Of a stretch of 64,000 nt of DNA, positions 9,042 through 17,876 are shown in pieces. The DNA comes from Lysobacterales bacterium. Lineage in GTDB: Bacteria; Pseudomonadota; Gammaproteobacteria; Xanthomonadales; UBA2363. Position 1 is the first letter of the stretch; each line of letters starts with the position of its first letter. The notes beneath the pieces are model-generated. The model was not told the origin of the DNA. It saw nothing but the letters and a program-made list of their open reading frames with translations, and did no database searches. The DNA lies in NCBI GenBank assembly GCA_019634735.1, contig JAHCAT010000001.1, positions 529,227-593,226 on the forward strand, in the 5' to 3' direction. Both the position numbers and the translations under genes were made by a program.

Positions 9042-10088
9042 ATGAATCACGAGCCGAATCCTTCCCTCAGCTACCGCGACGCCGGTGTCGACATCGACGC
9101 CGGCAACGCCCTGGTCGAACGCATCAAGCCCGCCGTGGCCCGGACCCGGCGACCGGAAGTGCTGGGCGGCCTGGGTGGCTTCGGCGCTCTGTTCGAACTG
9201 CCCCCCGGTCGCTGGCGGCATCCGGTCCTGGTGTCCGGCACCGATGGCGTCGGCACCAAGCTCAAGCTTGCCCAGCAGCTCGATCGCCATGACGGCATCG
9301 GCATCGACCTGGTCGGCATGTGCGTGAACGACGTCCTTGTTCAGGGCGCCGAGCCGCTGTTCTTCCTCGACTATTTCGCCTGCGGCCGGCTCAGCGTCGA
9401 CACCGCCGCCACGGTGGTCGGCTCCATCGCGCGCGGCTGCGAGCTGGCCGGTTGCGCCCTGGTGGGCGGCGAGACCGCGGAGATGCCGGGCATGTACGAG
9501 GATGGCGAGTACGATCTCGCCGGATTCTGCGTTGGCGCCGTCGAGAAGTCGGCGCTCAACGACGGCAGCCGGATCGCCGCCGGCGACGTGCTCCTGGGCG
9601 TGTCCTCCAGCGGCGCGCACAGCAACGGCTACTCGCTGATCCGCCGGATCCTGGCGCGCGACCCAGACGCCCTGGATCGCGAACTCGATGGCGCCCGTCT
9701 TGCCGACCTGCTGATGTCGCCGACGCGCATCTATGTGCGCCCGGTGCTCGATCTGCTCGCGGCGGGCGTGGCCATCCACGGCATGGCCCACATCACCGGC
9801 GGCGGACTGACCGAGAACATCATCCGGGTAGTGCCCCCCGGACTGGGCCTGCGCATCGACCCCATGGCCTGGTCGCGCCCTGCCCTGTTCGACTGGCTGC
9901 AGCGCACCGGCAACGTGACCGACACCGAGATGTGGCGCACCTTCAACTGCGGCATCGGTTACGTGCTGCTGCTGCCCGGTCACGCCGTGACGGCCGCGCG
10001 CGGCCGCCTGGCCGAGGAGGGCTGGGCCTGCTGGGAGATCGGTGCCGTGGAGGACGCCGCCGGCGGCGACCGCCTGCGGTTCGCCTGA
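9042..10088 (+). CDS. purM: phosphoribosylformylglycinamidine cyclo-ligase (AIR synthetase)
   Basis: 348 residues, full length. It closes FGAM to AIR with ATP, step five of purine synthesis. Typical segments are present: [20 protein letters not shown] at the N-terminus, [12 protein letters not shown], the metal/ATP loop around [28 protein letters not shown], and [14 protein letters not shown]. The start is placed at the first ATG giving the normal N-terminus; the reading frame stays open further upstream without family similarity. purN follows after 14 bases, so the two steps are co-expressed. Confidence 0.97.
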   Translation: MNHEPNPSLSYRDAGVDIDAGNALVERIKPAVARTRRPEVLGGLGGFGALFELPPGRWRHPVLVSGTDGVGTKLKLAQQLDRHDGIGIDLVGMCVNDVLVQGAEPLFFLDYFACGRLSVDTAATVVGSIARGCELAGCALVGGETAEMPGMYEDGEYDLAGFCVGAVEKSALNDGSRIAAGDVLLGVSSSGAHSNGYSLIRRILARDPDALDRELDGARLADLLMSPTRIYVRPVLDLLAAGVAIHGMAHITGGGLTENIIRVVPPGLGLRIDPMAWSRPALFDWLQRTGNVTDTEMWRTFNCGIGYVLLLPGHAVTAARGRLAEEGWACWEIGAVEDAAGGDRLRFA

Positions 10089-10102
10089 AGCCCGCCGCAC
10101 CG

Positions 10103-10825
10103 ATGCCGCCGCCCCTGCGGCTTGCCGTACTGGTATCCGGCCGCGGCAGCAACCTGGCGGCCCTCCTTGCCGCCCACGCCCGCGGCGAGCTGGATGTCGA
10201 GCCCGTGCTGGTCGCAAGCGACCGCCCGGGTTGCGCGGCCCTGGCGATCGCACGGGCCGCCGGCGTTCCCGTGGCCGCGTTGCCGCCCCGCGAGTTCGCG
10301 AGCCGTGCCGCCTTCGACCGCGCGCTGTTCGGGCGGGTCGCCGACGCCGCGCCCGACCTGCTTGTGCTCGCGGGCTTCATGCGCATCCTGGATGCCGAGG
10401 TGGTCGCCTCGGCGCCCTGGCCGATGATCAACGTGCATCCCTCCCTGCTGCCCCGGCACCCCGGCCTGGATACCCACGCCAGGGCCCTCGCGGCCGGCGA
10501 CGCCGAGCACGGCGCCAGCGTGCACCAGGTGATTCCGCAGCTCGATGCCGGACCGGTGCTCGCGCAGGCAAGAATCCCCGTGCACGGCACGGACACGCCG
10601 GAAACGCTGGCGGCGCGCCTGCTGCCCCTCGAGCATGCCCTGCTGGTCGGCGTGGTCGGACTGATCGCGGACGGGCGTCTGCGCCTGTCGCAAGCCGGGA
10701 TTCAGTTCGACGGCGCGACACTGGCGGCCCCCCTGGTACTGGAGATTCCCGATGACGGTGATGCAAAGGCTGCTCGCCTGCGTGCTCCCGGCGATCGTCC
10801 TGCTGCCGGCAACGGTCCGCGCTGA
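10103..10825 (+). CDS. purN: phosphoribosylglycinamide formyltransferase 1
   Basis: 240 residues. It transfers the formyl group of 10-formyl-THF to GAR. The substrate loop VSGRGSNL (11-18) and catalytic residues N110, H112 (INVHPSLLP) and D148 (QLDAGPVL) match E. coli N106/H108/D144. The protein is about 25 residues longer than usual: after the normal end near LEIPDDGD the frame continues through KAARLRAPGDRPAAGNGPR, overlapping the first 74 bases of the DUF3108 gene. It lies directly behind purM. Confidence 0.95.
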   Translation: MPPPLRLAVLVSGRGSNLAALLAAHARGELDVEPVLVASDRPGCAALAIARAAGVPVAALPPREFASRAAFDRALFGRVADAAPDLLVLAGFMRILDAEVVASAPWPMINVHPSLLPRHPGLDTHARALAAGDAEHGASVHQVIPQLDAGPVLAQARIPVHGTDTPETLAARLLPLEHALLVGVVGLIADGRLRLSQAGIQFDGATLAAPLVLEIPDDGDAKAARLRAPGDRPAAGNGPR

Positions 10826-11474
10826 GGCGCCGATCGCGCCGTTCCAGGCCGACTACGAGGTGCTGCGCAACGGTCGCGCCGTCGGCTCCAGCCGGATCGA
10901 ACTGGCCGACCTGGGCGACGGCACGTGGCGCTGGCGGTCCAGCACCACCGGCGAGCGCGGCATGGCATCGATGGTCGGTCTGCGCATCGACCAGGAGATG
11001 CGCTTCCGCTGGCACGATGGCCTGCCCAAGCCGATCGAATCGCATTACCGGCAGCGTGCCACCCTGGGCAATCGGGAAGTCCGGGTCAGCTACGACTGGG
11101 ATGCCCTGCGCTATACCCTGGTCGACCGAAAGGGCGAACATCGCCACCCCCTGGTCGAGGGCGCCAGCGACCGCTATGGCAGCGGCGCCGCCCTGGTCGC
11201 CCTGCTGGCCGCCGGGCGGAACGATTTCGAAATCGACGTCGCCTATCCCGATGGCCTGCGCGCCTGGCGCTTCCGGGTCTCCGGCCAGGAGACGGTCGAC
11301 ACCCCGTCCGGCCCGGTGCAGGCGCAACGCCTGGAGCGCGTCCGCGCCGGCGACGACGACCGCAGCACGGTGAGCTGGCACGATCCGCGGCGCAGCTACC
11401 TGATGGTGAAGATGATCCAGGTCGAGGATGGCGACCGCACCGAAACGCGGCTGCGCGGCCTCGTCACCGACTGA
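10752..11474 (+). CDS. DUF3108 secreted protein
   Basis: 240 residues with a clear signal peptide (MTVMQRLLACVLPAIVLLPATVRA, cleaved before EAPIAPF). The mature part begins FQADYEVLRNGRAVG, the DUF3108 opening, and is rich in beta strands (W-R-W-R-S-S-T-T, VRVSYDWDALRYTL). Function is unknown; the family often sits behind purN, as here. The start overlaps purN by 74 bases, and an alternative in-frame ATG at 10761 would trim three residues without removing the signal peptide. Translation is probably coupled to purN. Confidence 0.82.
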   Translation: MTVMQRLLACVLPAIVLLPATVRAEAPIAPFQADYEVLRNGRAVGSSRIELADLGDGTWRWRSSTTGERGMASMVGLRIDQEMRFRWHDGLPKPIESHYRQRATLGNREVRVSYDWDALRYTLVDRKGEHRHPLVEGASDRYGSGAALVALLAAGRNDFEIDVAYPDGLRAWRFRVSGQETVDTPSGPVQAQRLERVRAGDDDRSTVSWHDPRRSYLMVKMIQVEDGDRTETRLRGLVTD

Positions 11475-11576
11475 CCCGGTCGGCATCCGCCGGGCGGCCG
11501 GGGCACGCGCCCCGGCCCGATTGCTCGGCGGCGAAGCCGGCACTGGCAGGCCGCGCACCGACCGGCCACGCCGGAC

Positions 11577-12662
11577 TCAGGCGCCGCTCTCCACGAAATC
11601 GACGCGCCGGGTCATGCCGCAGACCAGCTCGTAGCCGATTGTTCCGGCATGGCCGGCGATCGTCTCGACCGGCAACGCCGGACCCCAGAGCACCACCGTG
11701 TCCCCGACCGCCGCCGCCGGATGGCCGCGCAGGTCGATGGTCACCAGGTCCATCGACACCCGGCCCACCAGCCGCGCCGGACGCCCGTGCAGCAGCACCG
11801 GCGTGTCCGGTCCGGCATGCCTCGGGTAGCCGTCGCCATAGCCGATCGCGACCACGCCGACCGGCATGGTCTGCGGGCAGGTCCAGGTCGCGCCATAGCC
11901 CACCGCCTCCCCTGCCGCCACCGTGTTGATCGCCAGCAGGCGGGCGCTCAGCGTCATCGCCGGCCGGAAGCCGAAACTGGCGCCGGTCCGGCCGGCGACC
12001 GCGGAAACCCCGTACAGGACCCCGCCGGCGCGCACCCAGTCCCCGTGGCTGGCCGGCCAGCCCAGGATCGCCGCCGAGTTCGCCAGCGAACGATTGCCAG
12101 GCAGGCCGGCCGTCGCCTGGGTGAACCGGTCGGCCTGCAGCGCCGTGGCCGACTCCCCGAACTCGTCCGAGCGCGCGAAATGCGTCATCAGCTCGATGCG
12201 CCCGCCGACCTGCGGGAGGGCGAGCAATCGGGCGTGCACGGCCGCCGCCTCGTCCGCCGGGAAGCCCAGGCGGTGCATGCCGGTGTCGATCTTCAACCAG
12301 ACCGCCGGTAGGGGTCGCGGGTCGCGCTCCGCTTCCAGCCAGGCGAGCTGGCTTTCGTGGTGCAGCACCGGCTCCAGGGCCAGTGCCCGCATCGCCGGCA
12401 GGTCTTCCGGCTCGTCGATGCCGGACAGCACCACGATCCTGTTGTCCAGCCCGGCGGCGCGGATCCGCTGGCCGTCGGCGATCGAGGCGACTCCGAAGGC
12501 GTCGGCGCCGGCCAGCGCACGCGCGACCCGTTCAAGACCATGCCCGTAGCCGTCCGCCTTGACCACCGCCATGACCCGCGACGCGGGCGCCAGCATGCGC
12601 ACGCGGGCGAGGTTGGCGCGCAGCGCATCCAGGTGGATGGTGGCGACGACGCGACGGCTCAT
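11577..12662 (-). CDS. alr: alanine racemase
   Basis: 361 residues, a typical length. It interconverts L- and D-alanine for peptidoglycan. PLP lysine K35 lies in AVVKADGYGHG, and the second catalytic base Y256 lies in AVGYGATW; the barrel motif LKIDTGMHRLGF and the C-terminal VSMDLVTIDL and YELVCGM are present. It lies downstream of dnaB on the same strand with about 100 bases between. The dnaB-alr order is common in gammaproteobacteria. Confidence 0.96.
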   Translation of the reverse strand: MSRRVVATIHLDALRANLARVRMLAPASRVMAVVKADGYGHGLERVARALAGADAFGVASIADGQRIRAAGLDNRIVVLSGIDEPEDLPAMRALALEPVLHHESQLAWLEAERDPRPLPAVWLKIDTGMHRLGFPADEAAAVHARLLALPQVGGRIELMTHFARSDEFGESATALQADRFTQATAGLPGNRSLANSAAILGWPASHGDWVRAGGVLYGVSAVAGRTGASFGFRPAMTLSARLLAINTVAAGEAVGYGATWTCPQTMPVGVVAIGYGDGYPRHAGPDTPVLLHGRPARLVGRVSMDLVTIDLRGHPAAAVGDTVVLWGPALPVETIAGHAGTIGYELVCGMTRRVDFVESGA

Positions 12663-12761
12663 GCGATGCGCGACAGCCGCGCAGCGGCGCGCCCGGCCCG
12701 GGTCGGCACCGTGCCGATCGTGCGCCGGAGACGGGCCCGCAGGTCGCGCCAGCGGGCGTCC

Positions 12762-14147
12762 TCAGTGATAGCCGCTGTCCTCGCGGGCATGGTTCTCGAA
12801 CTTGGTGTACTGGCCCAGGAAGGTCAGCTTGACGACGCCGGTCGGGCCGTTTCGCTGCTTGCCGATGATCACCTCGGCGATGCCCTGCTCGGTCGACTCC
12901 TTGTTGTAGTACTCGTCGCGGTAGATGAACACGATCACGTCGGCGTCCTGCTCGATGGCGCCGGACTCGCGCAGGTCGGACATCTGGGGCCGCTTGTCGT
13001 GGCGCTGCTCCAGGGAGCGGTTGAGCTGGGACAGCGCGATCACGGGCACGCCGAGCTCCTTGGCCAGCGCCTTGAGCGAGCGGGAGATCTCCGAGATCTC
13101 GGTGGCGCGGTTTTCCTTGTTGCCCGGCACCGACATGAGCTGCAGGTAGTCGACCACGATCAGGCCGAGGTCGTGGCTGCGCTTCAGGCGCCGCGCGCGC
13201 GCCCGCAACTCCGTGGGCGACAGCCCCGGCGTGTCGTCGATGAAGATCCGGGCGTCGGCCAGCAGGGTCATCGCCGAGGTCACCCGCGGCCAGTCCTCGT
13301 CGGCGAGGCGGCCGGTCCGCAGCGCCTGCTGGTTGATCCGGCCCAGCGAGGACAGCAGTCGGAAAGTCAGCTGTACCGCCGACATTTCCATGCTGAAGAT
13401 GGCCACCGGCTTGCGCTCGCGGATCGCCGCATACTCGGCCATGTTGACCGCCAGCGCGGTCTTGCCCATCGAAGGGCGCGCGGCGAGGATCACCAGGTCG
13501 CCGGCCTGGAGACCGGCGGTCATGTTGTCGAAATCCGTGAAGCCGGTGGCCAGGCCGGTGATGCTGCTGTCGCTGTGGTAGCGCTCCTGGAGCATTTCCA
13601 GGGCCTCGCGCGCCGCTTCCTTGACGCTGACGAACTGGCGGCTGCCGCGGCTGCCGGACTCGGCGATCCGGAACACCTGCTTCTCGGCCTCCTCGATCAG
13701 CTCCGCGACCGGCCTCGCACCGGGCTGGAAGCCGTCCGACGCGATCCGGGTACCGGCATCGATCAGCTGCCGCAGCACCGACTTCTCGCGCACGATGGCG
13801 GCGTAGGCCTCGATGTTTGCGGCCGAGGGCGTGGCATTGGCCAGTTCGACCACGTAGCCGGCGCCGCCGACGTCGGCGGCACTGCCGTTCGCCTCGAACC
13901 ATTCGCCCAGGGTGACCGCGTCGCAGGGTTGATTGCGCGCCGAAAGCTCGCCGATGGCACGGAAGATCAGACGGTGCTCGCGCCGGTAGAAGTCCTCCTC
14001 GCCGATCTTGTCGGCGACCCGGTCCCAGGCCTGGCCGGAAAGCATGAGCCCGCCGAGCACCGCCTGCTCGGCCTCGATGGAGTGCGGCGGAACGCGCAGG
14101 GACTCGATGTTCCGGTCGGCGACCAGGCGTTCGGCGGGCTGGGACAT
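12762..14147 (-). CDS. dnaB: replicative DNA helicase DnaB
   Basis: 461 residues. It is the hexameric 5'-3' helicase that unwinds the replication fork. The N-terminal helical domain (about 20-120) starts with PPHSIEAEQAVLGG; the RecA-like motor follows, with Walker A ARPSMGKT (223-230), Walker B VVDYLQLM, and the arginine finger region near the C-terminus. No intein is seen. The direct repeat with a DnaA-box-like sequence at 14215-14236 lies about 70 bases upstream. Confidence 0.97.
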   Translation of the reverse strand: MSQPAERLVADRNIESLRVPPHSIEAEQAVLGGLMLSGQAWDRVADKIGEEDFYRREHRLIFRAIGELSARNQPCDAVTLGEWFEANGSAADVGGAGYVVELANATPSAANIEAYAAIVREKSVLRQLIDAGTRIASDGFQPGARPVAELIEEAEKQVFRIAESGSRGSRQFVSVKEAAREALEMLQERYHSDSSITGLATGFTDFDNMTAGLQAGDLVILAARPSMGKTALAVNMAEYAAIRERKPVAIFSMEMSAVQLTFRLLSSLGRINQQALRTGRLADEDWPRVTSAMTLLADARIFIDDTPGLSPTELRARARRLKRSHDLGLIVVDYLQLMSVPGNKENRATEISEISRSLKALAKELGVPVIALSQLNRSLEQRHDKRPQMSDLRESGAIEQDADVIVFIYRDEYYNKESTEQGIAEVIIGKQRNGPTGVVKLTFLGQYTKFENHAREDSGYH

Positions 14148-14214
14148 GGGCGTGGATCGATGGCCAACGGGAGACGGTGCAGACGATAAAGCCCCAGCCG
14201 TCTCACGTCATGCG

Positions 14215-14236
14215 ACAACCTGTGGACAACCTGTTG
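14215..14236. promoter_or_regulatory. 11-bp direct repeat containing a DnaA-box-like site upstream of dnaB
   Basis: ACAACCTGTGG is followed at once by ACAACCTGTTG (10 of 11 equal). Bases 14221-14229 on the minus strand read TTGTCCACA, one mismatch from the DnaA box TTATCCACA. It lies 68-89 bases before the dnaB start. Binding by DnaA is only a suggestion. Confidence 0.35.
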
Positions 14237-14292
14237 AAACGACGTCGGCGCCATCGCGGTCCGGGAGGCGGAGACGGCCCGGACCGGTGGCA

Positions 14293-15072
14293 TCAGCGGC
14301 CGGCGAGGTGCTCTTCCAGGAAATCGTGCAGCATCGCGTAGGCCCGCCGTGCCGCGCGCGCGTCGTACCGGCAGCCCGGCGGCAGGTCGGCGTCGGCCTC
14401 GGCAAAGCAATGCACGGCGCCGCCGAAGCTCGCCAGCGTCCAGTCGGCGCCCGCGGCGCGCATCTCCGCCTCGAACGCACGCAGGTTGCCATCCGGCACC
14501 CACGGGTCGTCGGCGCCATGCAACACCAGCACGGCGGCGCGGACCTCGCCCTTGCCGGCCGCCAGGACCGGTTCGGGATTGCCGTGCAGCGAGACCACCG
14601 CGGCGACATCGGCGCCGCTGCGCGCCAGCTCCAGCACCGTGGTCCCACCGAAGCAGAAGCCGACCGCCGCGATCCGTCCCGGCAGCAGGACGGTCCGGCC
14701 GTGCTCGGCCAGCGCATCGACCGCAGCCGCGACCCGCGCCCGGGTCAGCGCGCGGTCGGCGAGCACCGCGCCGCTGGCCTGACCGGCCTGGGCGGCGTCG
14801 GCAGGGCGAAGATTCTTGCCGTACATGTCCGCGACCAGCACGACATAGCGGCTGCCGGCCAGCACCCTGGCCTTTTCGATGGCGGCATCGGTCACGCCCA
14901 TCCAGTTGGGCACCATGACCAGGCCGGGACGATGCACGCGCAGGGCGCCGTCGTACACCAGGACGCTCTCGAACACCCGGCCGTCGATCTCGTACTCGTG
15001 CTTCTCGACCACGGTCTCCGCACGACAGCTGCCGGCGGCCAGCAGCAGCAGGACGGCAAGTCGGATTGTCAT
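14293..15072 (-). CDS. dienelactone hydrolase-like alpha/beta hydrolase, secreted
   Basis: 259 residues with a signal peptide (MTIRLAVLLLLAAGSCRA), so the mature enzyme is probably periplasmic. The fold is the dienelactone hydrolase type: nucleophile C140 in GFCFGG, an acid in HGADDPWVP (about D189) and H221 in GGAVHCFAE. The N-terminal VVEKHEYEIDG matches the small secreted branch of the family, whose substrates are unknown. The signal-bearing ATG at 15070-15072 is preferred over upstream starts. It lies downstream of murD2 on the same strand with 121 bases between and may share its transcript. Confidence 0.85.
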   Translation of the reverse strand: MTIRLAVLLLLAAGSCRAETVVEKHEYEIDGRVFESVLVYDGALRVHRPGLVMVPNWMGVTDAAIEKARVLAGSRYVVLVADMYGKNLRPADAAQAGQASGAVLADRALTRARVAAAVDALAEHGRTVLLPGRIAAVGFCFGGTTVLELARSGADVAAVVSLHGNPEPVLAAGKGEVRAAVLVLHGADDPWVPDGNLRAFEAEMRAAGADWTLASFGGAVHCFAEADADLPPGCRYDARAARRAYAMLHDFLEEHLAGR

Positions 15073-15193
15073 GGCGCGGCTCCAGGGGGCGGAGCGACAA
15101 GGATGACCGGCGCCCGTCGTCTTGCCAAGGCGCCTGCGCGATCCGCCGCCGCGCCGCCGACCCGGCCCGCAACACCCTGCGCGGATCGACCGA

Positions 15194-16546
15194 TCAGGCC
15201 ACGCCCAGTCCGGGAATGCCGGACAGGACTTCCGGATCGAAGCCGGCAGCCGCCGCGAACGCCCTGCCCCGCTCCGTGTAGTCGCGGAAAACCGGGAAGC
15301 TTGCGGCACCGGGCGCCAGCAGCACGACGCCGCCCGAGGGCAGCGACAGGCGGGCCAGTGCGACCGAGGCGGCGACATCGCGGCACTCGGCGACCAGAAT
15401 GCCGGCCTTGCGCAGCAGCGCGGCGATCGCCGGACCGCTCTCGCCCTGCGTGCAGACCAGGTGCGGCTTGTGGCGGGACATCGCGCTGATCGCCGGCCGC
15501 CAGTCCAGGCCGCGGTCGAGGCCGCCAAGGATCATCGCCAGCGGCCGGTCCCGGTAGCAGTCCCAGGCGGCCAGCGCCGCGGCCGGCGTCGTGGCGATGC
15601 TGTCGTTCACGTAGAGCACGCCGTTGCGCTCGCCCAGTTCCTGCAGTCGGTGCGGCAAGGGCCGGAAGCTGCGCAGGTGCTGGAGCATGCGTTCGGGTTC
15701 GAACCCCGCAGCCTCCAGCGTGGCCAGCGCCGCGCAGACATTGCTGGCGTTGTGCCGGCCGCGCAGCGGCAGGCCGTCCATCGGCAGCAGCCGACGCCCG
15801 CCCCGCCAGACATGGCCATCCCTGGCGTGCCATCCGTCGGTCAATCCGAAGCGCAGCAGCGCGCCGCGGGCGCCTGCGGGCAGTTCGATCCGCGCCGGCA
15901 ACACGCAGCGGGCGGCCCGCCCGAACAGGCGCAGCTTGTCGCGGCGATAGCGCTCGGCGTCGCCATGCCAGTCCAGGTGCTCCTCGGCAAGGCTGGTGAG
16001 CACGGCCACGTCCGGCTCGGCATCCAGATCGGCGATCTGGAAGCTCGACAGCTCGAACACGTACCAGGCCGCCGGTGGCATCAGGTCGAGGCCCAGCAGC
16101 GGCAGGCCGATGTTGCCGGCCAGCGCCGTGCGGATGCCATGGCAGCGCAGCAGGTGCGCCACCAGGGCCGCCGTCGTGCTCTTGCCCTTGGTACCGGTCA
16201 CCGCGATGGTGCGGGCGCCGGGATGCTCGCCGAACCAGATCGCCGTACCCGAAGTGAGCAGGGTCCCGCGGGTGCGCGCCTGGCTGAGGTCGGGCCGGTA
16301 CAGGCTGATCCCGGGCGACTTGATCAGCACGTCGAAGCCATCCAGGGCTGCGTCGGCGGAGCCTTCGGCCAGCACGCCGACCCCGGCTGGCGCGGTACGC
16401 AGCAGTTCCTCGTACTCGTCGGCCGGGACGATCCAGGTCAGCGGCTTGTCCGGAAAACGCTGCTGCAGGGCCGCCAGCGCCGCCCGCCCCTCGCGGCCGC
16501 TGCCCCACACGGCTACCCGTCGGTACTCGAGTTCAGCGTAACGCAT
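15194..16546 (-). CDS. murD2: UDP-N-acetylmuramoyl-L-alanine--L-glutamate ligase MurD2
   Basis: 450 residues of Mur-ligase type: an N-terminal Rossmann-like part (RRVAVWGSGREG), the ATP loop GTKGKST (118-124), a central domain with LAEEHLDWHG, and a C-terminal domain with NDSIATTPAA and GGLDRG. In Xanthomonas, MurD2 adds L-Glu rather than D-Glu to UDP-MurNAc-L-Ala, and MurL then epimerises the terminal residue. The murL gene lies immediately upstream and overlaps it by 14 bases, which makes the MurD2 assignment much stronger than ordinary MurD. The start at MRYAELEY gives the normal N-terminus. Confidence 0.88.
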   Translation of the reverse strand: MRYAELEYRRVAVWGSGREGRAALAALQQRFPDKPLTWIVPADEYEELLRTAPAGVGVLAEGSADAALDGFDVLIKSPGISLYRPDLSQARTRGTLLTSGTAIWFGEHPGARTIAVTGTKGKSTTAALVAHLLRCHGIRTALAGNIGLPLLGLDLMPPAAWYVFELSSFQIADLDAEPDVAVLTSLAEEHLDWHGDAERYRRDKLRLFGRAARCVLPARIELPAGARGALLRFGLTDGWHARDGHVWRGGRRLLPMDGLPLRGRHNASNVCAALATLEAAGFEPERMLQHLRSFRPLPHRLQELGERNGVLYVNDSIATTPAAALAAWDCYRDRPLAMILGGLDRGLDWRPAISAMSRHKPHLVCTQGESGPAIAALLRKAGILVAECRDVAASVALARLSLPSGGVVLLAPGAASFPVFRDYTERGRAFAAAAGFDPEVLSGIPGLGVA

Positions 16547-17876
16547 CGAAAAGTCCCAGCAGGCGGTCGGGCAGCGCGTGCCCGGAGCGTGGCACCAGAA
16601 GAGGCTCCAGCTCAAGGTCGCCGGCTGGCAGCGAGGGCAGTATTTCGGCGGCGAAGCGGCGAACCAGGGCATCTTCGCGCCAGTCGGGCCGCTGCGCCAG
16701 CGTGGCCAGCGCCGCGCGCGACTCTGCAGCCTCGCCCACGCACTCGAAGGGCTTGTGCCGTTGCCATTCCAGCAAGGCGTCGAAGTCGCCGGCCAAGGCC
16801 GGGTCGTCGAGCAGGTTGCGCCCGAAGATACCGACCAGGGCCGGCTTGGGCAGGAACGGCGCCAATGCCAGGAACACGAAATGGCATTTCGGGCACAGCC
16901 CGCACCAGCGCTCGCGCGGCTTGTCCCCCAGCAGACGGAAGTTCCGGTTGCAGCTCGAGAAGTGCGCGTGGTAGCGGGTCAGGCGCGCGAACTGCCGGGT
17001 GATCGCCAGCTCGGTGAGTGGCCGAAGCAAGGAGAAGTAGTCGAGGTCCGCCGCGATCCCGGCACGGACCTCGGCGGCGAAGGCGCGCTCGAACCCGATG
17101 CCCTTGCTCCACTGGTGGTTGACCACACGGTCCCCGGCCTGGAGCGTGGCGCTCGATGCCGAGGCCTCGTTGGAGAACACCACGGCGTCGTGGCCGTACA
17201 GCACGGCTGCCGCCACCAGCACGGCGGAGTTGATCGCCGTGACCGGGATGTGGCCATTCAGCGCGCCCCGCCGGTTGTACTCGAACAGCTCCGGGGCCAG
17301 GCTCCGGTGGATGTTCAGCACCGGCAGGCCGGTGCGTTCGGCGACCGCGGCGATCAGCGGCGAATCGCCGACGTGGACCAGGGTCATGGCCTCGCCGGCG
17401 GCGCGGAGCAACTCGATGGACACCAGGGAGTCCTTGCCGCCGCCGATCGCCACCAGGCTGCTGCGCGGCAGGTGCAGCGCGGGCGCCGGCCCGGCCTGGT
17501 CGCCGCGCGGGAACCGGACCCGGCCGCGCAGGTCGATGCCGTTGCGCCAGGCGAATTCGGCCAGGCCGTCCGTGTAGACCGACTCCAGCAGGTCGGCCAG
17601 CCCGGGTGCCGGCGCGGCTCCGTGGACCTCGATCACCGGCGGCACCGCGGCCTTGAAGTAACTCACCCCGGCGACCAGATGGAGCAGCCGGAGGGCCCGT
17701 GCAAAGGCATCCGGGTGGGCTGGCGCCGGCGCATCCGGAAAGCCGATCCGCTCGACCAGGTCGACGCCGTCGTCGAAGCCGTACACCAGCCGGGCCTGCC
17801 CGGCATCGGCGTCCCACTCGACCCGCCGGAACTGGAAGCGGCCGATGTCGCCGGGAACGAAGGCGACGGCGCTCAT
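16533..17876 (-). CDS. murL: UDP-N-acetyl-muramoyl-L-alanyl-L-glutamate epimerase MurL
   Basis: 447 residues. It epimerises the terminal L-Glu of UDP-MurNAc-L-Ala-L-Glu to D-Glu with ATP, replacing glutamate racemase. A PP-loop-like ATP motif GGGKDS lies at 145-150, and a later Cys-rich segment CGLCPKCH recalls metal binding or structure. The gene overlaps the aspartokinase/decarboxylase stop as ATGA and runs into murD2 with a 14-base overlap. This order makes one operon producing DAP/lysine and the D-Glu part of peptidoglycan. Assignment rests on family resemblance plus murD2. Confidence 0.88.
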   Translation of the reverse strand: MSAVAFVPGDIGRFQFRRVEWDADAGQARLVYGFDDGVDLVERIGFPDAPAPAHPDAFARALRLLHLVAGVSYFKAAVPPVIEVHGAAPAPGLADLLESVYTDGLAEFAWRNGIDLRGRVRFPRGDQAGPAPALHLPRSSLVAIGGGKDSLVSIELLRAAGEAMTLVHVGDSPLIAAVAERTGLPVLNIHRSLAPELFEYNRRGALNGHIPVTAINSAVLVAAAVLYGHDAVVFSNEASASSATLQAGDRVVNHQWSKGIGFERAFAAEVRAGIAADLDYFSLLRPLTELAITRQFARLTRYHAHFSSCNRNFRLLGDKPRERWCGLCPKCHFVFLALAPFLPKPALVGIFGRNLLDDPALAGDFDALLEWQRHKPFECVGEAAESRAALATLAQRPDWREDALVRRFAAEILPSLPAGDLELEPLLVPRSGHALPDRLLGLFDALR

